A stretch of DNA of 64,000 nt from Ciona intestinalis (lineage: Eukaryota > Chordata > Ascidiacea > Phlebobranchia > Cionidae), in NCBI RefSeq assembly GCF_000224145.3, contig NC_020177.2, forward strand, positions 1,008,363-1,072,362, written 5' to 3'. This document shows, one piece after another, positions 11,244-22,416 of the stretch. The translations under genes were made by a program, and so were the position numbers. Position 1 is the first letter of the stretch. The number at the start of each line of letters is the position of its first letter. Below the pieces are notes generated by a model. The model saw only the letters and a list, made by a program, of their open reading frames with translations, was not told the origin of the DNA and searched no databases.

Positions 11244-14200
11244 TTATGTGGTGGTCTCTTCAGTGGTACGCTGCATTTCAGTTTGTAACATCTTTTTATA
11301 AAGCTCAAATCTGAAATGGTAATGTTGTTTGTTAGCTGCTATACAAGTTACAGCTGAATACTTCGGCTTTATTCAACTTAAAACAATGGTTAAGCCTACA
11401 GTCTAAAACAGGAATGCGTGAATAACTAACTTGTGAACTGAGTAAGATTTATAAGGGCCACAACTTGGCAACCTTTTCGCTGACAATTTGAGCAATTCAC
11501 AAAAAAACATTGGGTTTCTCAGCAGTTGAGTGTCGACCAAAGACACATGACCAGAGTAATAGTGGCAAGCCTAACCTGGTATCCTTTTATTACAATACAG
11601 GTGCTGTAAAACTGCTATGGAGCACAGTTTTTGCTTTCTAACCAGAGGATACCTAGCTCAAAGCTCACCCAATCCATACAGGTTTTAGTCAAAATATATT
11701 TACCTTTTTCTCATTTGTTCAACTTCTTTTTCTTCCTCTTCATTAAACTTTTTCAAAAACACTTGCAATATGTTAATATCTAGTTTGATGTATTGTGCAA
11801 CCTAAACGTTTGTCCAGGTTAGTGGGAGAAAATTTTTGACGAACTTTTTCATTGGAACATATAGTAAAAGGACAACAGAAGGTTGCTTAGTTGCCAAAAA
11901 TAATAAAGCACAAACCAAAAAGTCATAAAAACTTCTGAAATGCTACAGGGAAATTTTATTTTCTAACCAGCTTTAGGGTTCCCACATGTAACCAATTTGT
12001 GGTTAAATATTATGGGGACTTTTTTATTATTAACTTAATAAACAATAAATCACCTCTGAAGTTATATCTCGGTGTCTCTTCCTTTCAATTATATACAACT
12101 TTCCAAGTTGTTCATTAGGACCAACCAATACTCGTGTTATTAATGGGAATTCATCAGCTGACAACTCTCTTCTTTCTGTGTGTTAATTATTTTAATACTT
12201 TTAGACATTTGCTTGTTTCATTTGAATAAGAGACTGACGATGCCATATATATTATATACCACATTACCACATTGGTTAAACTTGATTTTTGTTGTTGTTT
12301 TGGTAGCACCAGTATTCGCTGGTTTGTTTCTTTATCTCATATTTTCAACTGCTTTTTTAAAAATAACCACTGCTGGGTTGGAGCAATTTCTGATACGTGT
12401 TTTTTGCCAAGGACACCACCAGCAATGGTAAAGGCTTCCAAGCTTAAAGGTAAAGCGTTTTCACAGCCATATCAACAAAGTCTTTTTATAAATTTGTGTT
12501 TTATAAAAATAATTTATTTTAGTGTCATATATACACCACCAATAGTGGCTCCATGAGCTTTGAACCAAGTACCATTTCTACTCATTTTTCACCTTGTGTT
12601 TCTTTGATGACATACAGCGAGAAATCTGTTGGTGGGTTTAAAATTTTAAACTTATTCATTAGTTTGGTGATAACATCATTGGCGTTGCTTCTGCTCGTGA
12701 TTCGAACCTTCGTTACAGAACCAAATGCAGGAGTGAAGACAGAAGTCTGAAATATTACAATATTAGGTAATACAATCTGGATGTGTATTGATTCACATCA
12801 TTCATATTTTGTGTGTTGATCCAACTTAAGAGGTAGAATACAATGAATTTAACTGATTTAGTCACGTGACAGGGCAATGACAGTGGTTATAACACATGTG
12901 TTTTATAAGTTACCACATATATATTTTTGAGATATCTCTTATTTTTATGACTAATGGCATCTGGTTTGAAGCATTTACTTCTTGGGATCTTGACATATTT
13001 TTTACATTAGCGATTCGAATTACCTTGTGGTTAAATGCGTGCCCATTTATTGAGCCTCTATGTGCGACGTATCTTGAAACTTTCTTCTTTCGCATCACGA
13101 CGCTGTTTATACGCGACAAGCCTTCATCTGTGGGAAGTAATTTGTGCTCACTGTCGAGTTATAACATGGGTATCTTCTTATACACCAAACACACATGGTG
13201 TATTCATACGCCTCATGCTCACTGTCGAGTTATAACATGGGTCTTCTTATACACCAAACACACATGGTGTATTCATACGCCCCATGCTCACTGTCGAGTT
13301 ATAACATGGGTATCTTCTTATACATCAGACACACATGGTGTATTCATACACCTCATGCTCAATGTGGAGTTATAACATGGGTGTCTTCTCATACACCAGA
13401 CACACATGGTGTATTCCTACTCCTCATGCTCACTGTTGAGTTATAACATGGCATCTTCTTATACACCAGACACACATGGTGTATCCATACATCTCATGCT
13501 CACTGTCAAGTTATAACATGTGTGTTTTCTTATACACCAGACACACATGGTGTATTCCTACACCTCATGCTCACTGTAATTACAATGATACACTTGTGTA
13601 ATGTTAACATTGAAGCATTGGTAAATTACCACCTTATACACAAACACACTTACCAGGAGGTGGAGACTTTGGTTTAACTTTTGATCTTCTTTCTAGATTT
13701 CTTTGTCGTGTCCGTCCCCATATTCCACTTTGTATATCAAGTCCTTCCATGGCACCTTTAAAGGAAAATGTATAAATTGAAATCATGTATAATACCATAA
13801 CCACTTGTTCTATCGAAAATGATTTCTTTTAAATTAAAATACGCCATGACTAAAAGGTGAGAAAAAAGGCAGTTAAAATTCGAGTTGAAATTATGTTAGA
13901 GTTTTTGACATTCGTGTCTTTTCATTGAGCTTTTGTATGATGTGCAATTGCAATGAATGAAAATTGAAGATATAGACCAGGTGTGTTATGCAGTTATATC
14001 CATTATTAATTATGGTAAATGGAATTATATGTTTATTAAGGTTATTTTGATGAATGAATGTAACTTACTTTATCCTTGCGTTGCCGGAAAACGACAGTCG
14101 TTATAACACGGATGCTGATACACCTCGCACCAGCTTACGAGTTACCATGTATGTTACTTTGTGGGTGATTGTTTTTTTGTGGATTTTTTCTTTTTTTGGA

Positions 14201-17154
14201 TTTTTTCTTTTTTTATGTGTGGCTGATAATTTGAACAACCCATTATGACCACTGGGTTGAAGCAATTGCCGTTAAGTGTCTTGCCTAAGGACACATACGC
14301 CCACAATGGTAGCAACGACGAGCCTTGAACTCATTACCTCTGGGTTCGAGGCAGGCGCGCTAACCAACTGTGCTATGGCGCCGGATTTTAACTCTAGTGT
14401 TCGTAAATTAAACTTTTTCGATGAAAGGTTACTATAGAGACCAGGGTTTTGTAATCATGTAAAAGGCCAAAGATAGAATAAAATTTTTAAAAGTTTTGGC
14501 AGCATGTGTTGAAGGAACTGTGTCACTTAATAATTTACGACGCTAGAAAATGTTTACCATTTAAATTGGAAGCATCTGCTTCAGCTTCAGTGTCCGGTGG
14601 TTTATCTAACGGTCTATATGAATTTAAAAATATCAGTTATATACCATAAAATAATTTAAAAACAAACAACTTTAAGAATTTTTATAAAAAACATAAATCA
14701 CTAATTTTTAAATACTATTAAAGTTAAGAAATATTGAATCTAAAAAACAAATACTATGTCAAACAAGGTTAGAAACTATTGCATTATTTTAGACTCCAAT
14801 TTCCCTTTTAAGCAAAAAGTGGGCACGGCGTGGGTGGGTGTGTGTAGGTTGACGGGCAAAAGCGGTCGATTTAACTTTCTTTGGTAATTCCAAATTTACA
14901 GAGAGATCTTTAGACAGAATATTATTATACGCTGGTTTTATGCTGACGTTGTGTTCATCCTTTAATTAGGAAATTAGGAAAGTACCGCAAATCGTCTGAT
15001 TGTGTTTAGATTAGATTTATGTTCCTAGACAAAGATGATTTGTTGCTTGTGTGTTCCAACTTTAATGTTTATTTCACAGACATTTTGTGTGTTTAAAGGA
15101 TTTTTTATTTATTTGCATTTGTATTTCGTAGTGTGAAACTGTAATGGTTTAATCCTATGTGGCTAGCAACTTGGCCCTTCTCGCATATCACGCATGTATA
15201 AAATGCTTACTCCATTTCCTTCTCTATCATTGTTGTATATTAGTATTATTATGTCATTGTTGTGTTATCAATAAAAGGATAAAACATTTCTAGTTGATCC
15301 TTTAAATAAATATGGTTACTCACTCATTCAATCTTTCCGATCCAACAACAGTTTGAGGTCGAATTTTTACATTGTCATCGGCAACCTTGGATTTAATAAA
15401 AAAGGAATTAAAAAGAAAACTGTTTACTGTATTTTTTAATTTGGTAGTAAGCTACTAGGTCTAAATCCAGACCCCATACTTACGGTAGAGAGTTCAATGA
15501 TGCATTCTACATTATCAATCAATGTTATATTGGTTGGTTTCATAGAAATGTGTCTAAACTATTCCTGCCTCCACTGCATTTTAAAAACTTTTGGTGCACT
15601 TCTTGTCTTTTTTACCAACAGAGAAAGAGCCTACTCAATTTTTTTTAAATATTTGTTTAGTTATGCTTACAAACTTACTGCTTATAAAGTTAAGTTTTTC
15701 AGTTGGGTTATTTTTAGCATTGCATTCACTCTGGGTTGATTACCATTATATCAATATTTCTAATAGCTGTCATGCTAATAATAATAAAATAATAATAAAT
15801 TTGAATAAACTAATATGTAATTACTTGTGAATAATGAGTATTTAAACCATGCACTTATGTTAATTAGATTCAATTATTATATATAAACAAACTGTTACAG
15901 GCAATAGACGCTGATTATGTTAATTGGATTTAATCATGATAAATAATCACGATAAATAAACAAACAATCAAAGTGCTATTTAATAGACCATATTACAACT
16001 ATATTACAGCCAATTTGGTTATTCGATATTGTTTAAGTCTAATTATAGTGCTCATAAGAAATAGGCAGGCACGCAGTTGCATAATGTTTGCTTGATGTTA
16101 CACAGCCCCAAGTGAGTTTTGATCCCATTAACTTTTGTTTAATAGCAAGCTGCCAATGACAATTTACACAATTACTGCTTTAACCATTAGCATTTTCAAT
16201 GTCAGTGTGGTCCTTGGGCAAGACACTTAAGGACTTTTTGCTCGGTTGAAAATAGGTTGTCAGACATACAGAAAAAAAAATTCCCAACTCGTAAACAGTT
16301 ACGAGATGTTTTTTAAGCACTTCTGTTATGAACTTGCTCGGTTGAAAATAGGTTGTCAGACATACAGAAAAAAAAATTCCCAACTCGTAAACAGTTACGA
16401 GATGTTTTTTAAGCACTTCTGTTATGAACGACTGTTGTTGCTCGCCACCCACGGAGATAAAATAATAAGTAGTTTTTTAGTTCTTCCTGACACCAGTTGC
16501 CAATAAGTACCTGCAAGCGGATGGCTGTTCTTAGTCCCCAGTAAATATTGATAAATCCATCGATAACTATTTCTTCAGTGTTAGTTTTTCTTTGTCGTAA
16601 CTGCTCCAAACATCCCTTGTAGTATGTGTTATAATCGTTTAATCTTGATTGGAAATCTTCCCTGTTAAAAGTAAAGAGGATAGAGAGCACCATGAACATT
16701 TGGCGTAATAGACCAACTGGGTAACCACTATATAATACTTTTAGTCAAAATGTGCTTTTAGACATCATTGATGCCCACTGTAAAAATTGGCGTTCATTTC
16801 AATTTAACTTAAGTTGTATAAAAAAGTGCTGCGTGTACTTTTTTTCCGAAAGATGTACGCAGCAATTAAAGCTGGAAGCCTGGAGAACCCCATCTTTTGT
16901 TAGAACATTTATGTTTAGTCTAAATAGGTGTCGGGTTATCATTTCTCCCAAGTCTTAACTGTTTACACCCCTTTTCAAAATGTGACCTATGTCATAATAA
17001 TAAGATTGTAAGCCGGCATGAGGTGTATGAAACAGAACAGTGAGGTGTATCGTTCAAGGACTTTCGTGCTGCCCTGCCACACAAGAAAATAACATTATCA
17101 CTCATTCAAAATTTACATTGGTATCGTCTGCTTCTTGCTCAGTGAAATCTCCAT
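11244..17154 (-). CDS. RASSF: RASSF2/4/6-type Ras-association and SARAH domain protein (10 exons, 317 aa)
   Basis: Coding exons (complement): 17117-17154, 16511-16661, 15324-15385, 14558-14613, 13654-13755, 13024-13127, 12593-12746, 12054-12175, 11704-11801, 11244-11310. Phases agree throughout, total 954 nt, stop TAA. The N-terminal block LNDYNTYYKGCLEQLR ... INIYWGLRTAIRLQ matches the RASSF2/4/6 N-terminus. FNHKTSVFTPAFGSVTKVRI at about 168-188 opens the Ras-association domain, which ends near residue 263 (FPLITRVLVGPNEQ). SARAH follows at about 265-312 (VAQYIKLDINILQ ... EEEEKEVEQMRKR). Length is near vertebrate RASSF2 (326) and RASSF4 (321). The family binds activated Ras-type GTPases and, through SARAH, the Hippo kinases MST1/2. 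The first coding exon has only 12 codons and is the least certain. Introns carry a 70-bp minisatellite and a full SINE. Confidence 0.92.
13146..13580. repeat. 70-bp minisatellite, about six copies, in a RASSF intron
   Basis: The unit begins GCTCACTGTCGAGTTATAAC and continues with CTTATACACCAAACACACAT and GGTGTATTCATACGCC. Unit starts are at 13146, 13217, 13286, 13357, 13428, 13498 and 13569. The unit resembles the tail of the local composite SINE (ACAGTCGTTATAACACGGG ... ATACACCTC). It begins about 20 bases from the 13024-13127 exon. The ORFs across it on plus are repeat artefacts. Confidence 0.9.
14046..14383 (-). repeat. Composite SINE, near full-length reference copy
   Basis: This is the most complete copy in the window. 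On minus it starts GGCGCCATAGCACAGTTGG, then TTAGCGCGCCTGCCTCGAAC, GGTAATGAGTTCAAGGCTCG and TCGTTGCTACCATTG: a tRNA-like head with A- and B-box-like elements. A unique middle and T-rich segment follow, then a tail ending AACGACTGTCGTTTTCCGGC. It lies in a RASSF intron. Confidence 0.85.
16241..16432. repeat. 96-bp tandem duplication in a RASSF intron
   Basis: Two virtually identical 96-base units begin CTCGGTTGAAAATAGGTTGT at 16241 and 16337, about 80 bases from the 16511-16661 coding exon. The near identity shows a recent event. Confidence 0.9.
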
Positions 17155-18276
17155 CTTTGGCTCTATGACAAAGAGGATCCAAAAAAAACTTTCAATTTAA
17201 AAATCAAATACTAAAATTTTTTTTAAAATTATTTTCTGCAAAAGATTATTTAGTTTTAGGTAGAGATATTTGGTGAATATAAATTATTATTATTAGTTTT
17301 TAGTTATGCACATGTTTTATCCGTAGCTTTTGTTGTGCCGAAATTTCGTCATCATTTCAATTACCCAGTCGGTGATTACCACTAAATGAGAATTCAAACA
17401 TGCGAGACGTCGGTGCTGCAAACGCAGGGACATGGCCAACTAAAAATATGATTTTAGTACTACATCATCCTGTTAGTAGGCATGAGCTGTATGAAAAACA
17501 AAACACCCGTGGTGTTTTAAAATACAACAACTGTCAAATTAAAGAAACCCACGCCTTTTTAAGTGACGCTCTTTTTCCACACGACTGTTGTTTGGGGGTA
17601 TTCTACACCTTACTTCGCTATTTTACGAAGAGCTTTGATTAAAATTATGTTATGGTTATGTTGTATCCTCGCAACAAGTTTACCAAAACGCCACAAAATA
17701 ACGTTTGTTTATATTTCTTTACTCCGACCTATTTAAACATCCGTAAAATAATAATCACCACCGAGTCACATGTTGTTTTATTGGCTCGTCATGACGCAAA
17801 CACAGCTTTATGAAACTCTAAACCCATTATGTTTTTAATCCGTATGTTTGAAAACAACATTGCTAATTGTCCTGATGGTTAAACAATTGTCGAGTATTTA
17901 AATGGAAAGACGTAAATAGCCCATGCTATTTTTAATCCTTGCGTATCGGTTCAACGACGGGCGTCGTGTTAACAACAAGTTCACGTTTGTGTGTGCTTTG
18001 TGCGGATTGTTTTATACACGAGTGTTGTCTTTTTGTCCAAGACACTCTGGGCACGTAATGTTATTTTCATTATTTTTCTCTTTTTTCATTATTTTCCCAC
18101 TTTTGTAACTTCAACGTTAACACAAACTTGTAATACAATAGTTTTAAAAATACTTTACAGAGGAGCAACTTAACTTGTTAGGTTTCTTAGTTTAAGCAAT
18201 TTGCGACTGGGAGGTACGAATGTGTGAGCTGAACATCGGTGTTACAAAGATAGTCGATGGCCGACTAAGACTAACC

Positions 18277-18596
18277 ACACATTTTGTGTATAGTAGGGTA
18301 GGGAAGACGGGACACCTTTAAAATATCGTAATCGTTGTTTACCACATTTTGTGTATAGTAGGGTGGGGAAGACACCTTTAGCACATAATATCTAAATATC
18401 ACAATCGTTTTTTTTAACAATTAACAACGGTGTAAAACTAACCACACATTTTGTGTATAGGGTGGGGGAAGATGGGACACCTTTAAAATATCGTAATCGT
18501 TTTTTTTAACAATTAACAACGGTAATACTTTCTTTGTTGGTCAAAATGGGAGGTGAAAATGGAATGAAAAGAGTCCAATCTTCCCCCACCCTACCA
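18277..18596. mobile_element. MITE with triplicated left end
   Basis: CACATTTTGTGTATAGTAGG recurs with small changes at about 18279, 18341 and 18438, each time followed by a variant of GGGGAAGATGGGACACCTTT. Only one right end is present (CAATCTTCCCCCACCCTACC near 18577-18596). Confidence 0.75.
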
Positions 18597-19164
18597 ATCT
18601 TCAATAAAAAGAGAGCAATAAAATTAAAGTTACATTCTTTCTATACAGCGGCACACATGCCACTTATGTCCAGATTACGTGCTGTTAGAGACTGAATACA
18701 CAAAATTAGAGACTGAATACACAAAATAAAACACCTACGCTTTTTTCAAACACACGACTCTCCGTTTTAACATCCGTATGTATATACAGAAGCAAAACTA
18801 CAGTTTTCTCCTGTTTATGCGTCGAAGAATACCACTCTAATTTAAAACGGCCAGTGTTATTGAATCCCCGGGTTTACACCTCTTAACTAAAACTTATATA
18901 GTGCTGGTGTAATCTTAATATTGTTTACACATGCTGGGTGTAGTGTAAGGATGTCCGACAGAGATAAAAATCTCGGCTCTTGTTTTGCTAATTCTTTGAG
19001 TTCTAATCTGCTGATCTTAGTTTTCTTCTGTATTTCGAAGCCATAAATAAAAAAGGTTATGTTGGTAATTTACTTGCGTAAAACTGGCGTAACAACCAAC
19101 GACTACTATGCTGCGATTTAGTTCGTTATTCTAACCAACAACAACTCAGCAGAGTAATGCGCCT

Positions 19165-19205
19165 GTCACGTGTTTCCGGTGTTGCTTAGCAGTGACGTCA
19201 TCGTA
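19165..19205. promoter_or_regulatory. Promoter-like motif cluster
   Basis: Within 40 bases there are CACGTG (E-box), TTTCCGG (ETS core) and TGACGTCA (CRE palindrome, about 19194-19201). Such clusters mark TATA-less promoters. The only candidate target is the minus-strand RASSF gene 2 kb away, via unseen 5'UTR exons. No transcript evidence is available. Confidence 0.3.
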
Positions 19206-19338
19206 TCACACTCACTACTAGACACGCAAAAGTAGAAACGCCTCGCGAAACATGCGACTTTTTATCGTATTTTATTGAATCGTGGATTAGATAAATATCC
19301 CCAACCTTTACTACTACGTTAGGGGCAAGAAAACGCTT

Positions 19339-19410
19339 CAATATTTTGTTTCGTACCAATTACTGTATCAAATTCAATATTTTGTTTCGTACCAATTACT
19401 GTATCAAATT
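19339..19410. repeat. 36-bp perfect tandem duplication
   Basis: Two copies of a 36-base unit starting CAATATTTTGTTTCGTACC, at 19339 and 19375. Confidence 0.9.
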
Positions 19411-20339
19411 TAACAAACTCTGTATATTATGTACCACCTGCCTGAATGGATTTTCTTCTCGTGTGGCCGAAAAGCACGGGTGCTCAAAGTCATTCATAGA
19501 CGATTATTTTGGGAGGTTTATTAACATGCAGATTGTTTTCCAGACATGCACCATTTAGCAGGCTATGAATGTGAAACATTGAATAACGCTTGAAGCGTCC
19601 ATATTTATTTCTTTTGTTGGAACAGGAGGTTGTGAAGTTCCGAGTTTGTTATCACACATTACTGAGCAGGGTGGCTCTGAAGTTGTTCCGTATCCGTGTC
19701 AGGATTCTCTGTTCAAAGGAGAAGGTATATTTCATTCTCCCGCCCTGCGTAAAACGTGTGAAGTCAACCCAAGGTTTTTAATCCGTCTTCCGAGCCGCTG
19801 CCCATAATGCACACGTGCCAGCAAACCTTTTGATTTCGTGAACAATCTTGCCAACACCCCAATTTCAGCACTGACCGATTAAGGCTCATCATGGGTGCGT
19901 TCAACACATGTTAGTCTACCTCTCTGACTGTCTCTGACTGTGGAACTTTTTAATGGAAGTTCCATATCGCAAACCTACGCCACCCCATTCTTGGTCTGGA
20001 TTTCCAAGATCACTTTAGCCGTTTCGATTGATATCGCCAATCGTTCTCCATCGCGTTTAATAACAACACGACTTGACTCTCGCATCACACCAATAAACTG
20101 GATGCAAAAACCTAATCCCCCGTCCGAAATCGCCTGGAAGCCGGACTTCGCCACTTGCTGTATGGGGGCTGTGGTTCCTTGGCCACGAATCGATTACTTG
20201 ATTTGATTGCTATGACCCACTCGTAAGAGCCGTGTCTTCATACACACTTTTCTTCCATTTACTTTTTATACTGTTGATTAAACGTCTCGTTTTGCTGTTC
20301 AAATCTGAATGGTTCTTGCAAGCGTCTTCGGCCATCAGT

Positions 20340-20756
20340 TACTTGCACAACCACGATAAACGAAAGATTTTTTTCTCGATAAACGAAAGATTTTTTCCTC
20401 ACTTATAGCTCCGCCTCCCAAAGGAGCACCCTCGTCTCCTACGGCCCGAGTTGGAGATCTTACTTCTCCAACCCACTTGTGATTTCCTGGCGTAACCCGG
20501 AACGTCCTCGGGTCGTTGGAGGCTTCGTCCGACAGCGACTCGTACCCCAGCATCCTCGGTCGAAATCGCCGACGAGGACTTCCCTTGGGTCCCTCTGCAA
20601 GGCTCTTCCCGATTCTGGGAAGGGAAGGTCGTCCGGCTCGCCCTTCGGCCCTGATTTCTGATGCGGCGCTTCCCTCTGTCGCACAGGCAGGTTCTTATAA
20701 CCCAGTACCTCCGGGTACCGGAGGCTGGTTTTTAACAAACTGTACGTGATGGCCAA
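20340..20756. other. GC-rich coding-like island, probable mobile-element remnant
   Basis: About 400 bases are much richer in G+C than anything nearby, and several frames are open on both strands. The minus strand reads MLGYESLSDEASNDPRTFRV and GNHKWVGEVRSPTRAVGDEG; the plus strand reads LGSLEASSDSDSYPSILGRN. There is no start in context and no splice sites fit. Base composition and isolation suggest part of a retrotransposon ORF or transferred DNA. I do not recognise the protein. Confidence 0.4.
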
Positions 20757-20879
20757 TTTTATTTATTGCATTTTATCCGCGTCGTGTGGTGTTTGCGTTG
20801 ATGCATTAATAAAAGATAAAATTTCCGCCTGCAACTTATATTACAAAGCACCGAAATTGTAAGGGTTTCGCTTTTTGCT

Positions 20880-21345
20880 ATGAAACAAAAGCTTCACAAG
20901 ATGTTAATAATAGTTTCTATGTGCTGCGAACACGGAAAGAATAAAACTGTTTAAGTATCCGTTCCTTTGCACAAAGACATACAACTTGAATAGTTTTTAT
21001 GTGCTGCGAACACGGAAAGAATAAAACTGTTTAAGTATCCGTTCCTTTGCACAAAGACATACAACTTATATTACAAAACACCGAAATTGTAGGGTTTCGC
21101 TTTCTGCTAGTAAGCAAAAGTTCCCCCAAGATGTTAATAATAGTTTTTAAGTGTTGCGAACAGGGAAAGAAAACTGTTTAAATATCCGTTCCTTTGCACA
21201 AAGACATGTAACTTTTATTACAAAGCACCAGAATTGTAGGGTTTCGCTTCTTGCTAGAAAACAAATTTGCGGTGCCAGCACGGCAAATTATCTTTTAAAC
21301 AAAGTTGGGGTGCCAGCACGGCAAACTATCTTTTTCTTGCATAAA
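20880..21345. repeat. Nested tandem repeats
   Basis: A unit of roughly 100-150 bases recurs about three times. Its words include GTGCTGCGAACACGGAAAG, AAGTATCCGTTCCTTTGCAC, ACAAAGCACCGAAATTGTA and GGGTTTCGCTT. The two central copies (from about 20914 and 20998) are nearly identical over more than 80 bases. A shorter repeat, GGTGCCAGCACGGCAAA, occurs twice at 21270-21330. Possibly the leader of the element driven by the module at 21455-21770. Confidence 0.75.
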
Positions 21346-21454
21346 TTTATAAATATGATTTGTTAGGTTACTGGTTCAAAACAGAACGGCAAGGCATTCA
21401 AAATTAGAACATGCCACACAACGTGCTCCGAAGTTACGATAATCAGTTTCGTAG

Positions 21455-21770
21455 AAGGCATCCAAGAAAAAGCAAGAATCTGTACATTCGAATTGCTGGT
21501 ACAGCAACTTCACTTTGTTGCAAGTATATACAGCCACAGGAAGTACTGTAAAGTTTGTAAACGGCTTGATTTTCCAAGAAACTAAACAGTCTTAACCGGT
21601 TTTGATCTCGAACGAAAGAAAAGTTTTACACTTTTGAATTGTATCTAGCATTCCGCTCCTTAAACACTTCTTTTAAAACCTAACAGAATCTGTACCACGT
21701 ACACCACTTCCGTCACGAAAGAGTGACAAACTCCAATTACAGCACAGCGTTTTTATAGTCCGCACTGAGG
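21455..21770 (-). promoter_or_regulatory. Promoter-like module, leftward copy
   Basis: Reading leftward: CGCGCGCCTCAGTGCGGAC, a TATA box (CTATAAAAACG, complement of about 21750-21758), TTTGTCAC and the hyphenated palindrome GTCAC-N6-GTGAC at 21712-21727. The order and many words recur in mirror orientation at 25752-26060. Probably the 5' end of a mobile element or duplicated gene. Confidence 0.45.
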
Positions 21771-21838
21771 CGCGCGTTTTATTTAACAAAACAAAATTTT
21801 AAATTTCTAGCCGCGGTTGTCTCCTACTATCCACGAAA

Positions 21839-22366
21839 ATGGTTATACAGCAACAGGTTAGCTACTCACAGGCAGTGAAGAGAAACACCAATGTTAAATT
21901 AAAAAGGCCTTGCTGTTTGTGGTTCCGGACAGAGGAACCATGTAAGAGAGAGGATGTGTACGAGTTGCTGAAACGAATAAAGTTTTCAATTGACAAAGTA
22001 GTTGGTATTGTGGAAAGAAAAAATTCAAAAATCGATATTACGTGTACCTCCAGAGAAGCGGTGATGGAACTTCTTGATTTATTGAGAAAAGACAACAAAA
22101 TCAAACATACATTTCTGTATGAGAGCGAAAATATTGAAGTTTTGATTGGTTGGGTCCCGGTACCACTCCAAAACAAAAGTATTGCAGAAGCTTTGCAGTA
22201 CTATGTAGCCGTGCAAGAGGTAAGGTCCAAAAAGGATAAAAACGGAAAGCTGTTGGGCACCAGAATTGCGGTAATAAAGAAAAACGACATTGATAGATCC
22301 CCCCTGCCAAGCTACATAAGGGTTGAAGGGGAGGAACTCTACGTGACATACAGCGGGCAATTAAGG
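21839..22366 (+). pseudogene. Retrotransposon ORF1-like (gag-type) protein, cut by assembly gap
   Basis: An uninterrupted 176-codon frame from ATG runs into the 50-N gap. It starts MVIQQQVSYSQAVKRNT, a common opening of non-LTR ORF1 or gag-like proteins. The central part has an RNA-binding-like fold pattern (KRIKFSIDKVVGIVERKNSK). The end, LPSYIRVEGEELYVTYSGQ, is what typically precedes CCHC zinc knuckles in such proteins. After the gap CEYHN appears and a stop follows soon. No reverse transcriptase was seen to the right. Whether it is intact depends on the missing bases. Confidence 0.55.
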
Positions 22367-22416
22367 NNNNNNNNNNNNNNNNNNNNNNNNNNNNNNNNNN
22401 NNNNNNNNNNNNNNNN
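22367..22416. other. Assembly gap (50 N)
   Basis: Fifty N characters; the round number suggests an arbitrary gap size, so the reading frame cannot be carried across it. Confidence 1.

Larger units (their letters stand above)
17155..20330. other. Gene-poor stretch upstream of the RASSF start
   Basis: No convincing coding exon found. It holds the triplicated MITE head (18277-18596), a promoter-like cluster at about 19165-19205 and a 36-bp tandem duplication (19339-19410). A minus-strand open stretch at about 19960-20200 has codon-like sequence (DGGLGFCIQFIGV, RLAISIETAKV) but no start or splice context, perhaps a transposon remnant. RASSF 5'UTR exons could lie anywhere here. Confidence 0.5.

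Noticed and set aside
12896..13446. Overlapping plus-strand frames up to 159 codons with repeated WCIHTPHAHC-like peptides
   Set aside because: They read through the 70-bp minisatellite and antisense to a RASSF exon; the repetition comes from the DNA repeat, not from a protein.
13146..13580. CRISPR-like array appearance
   Set aside because: The whole 70-bp unit repeats with no unique spacers, in an intron of an animal gene.
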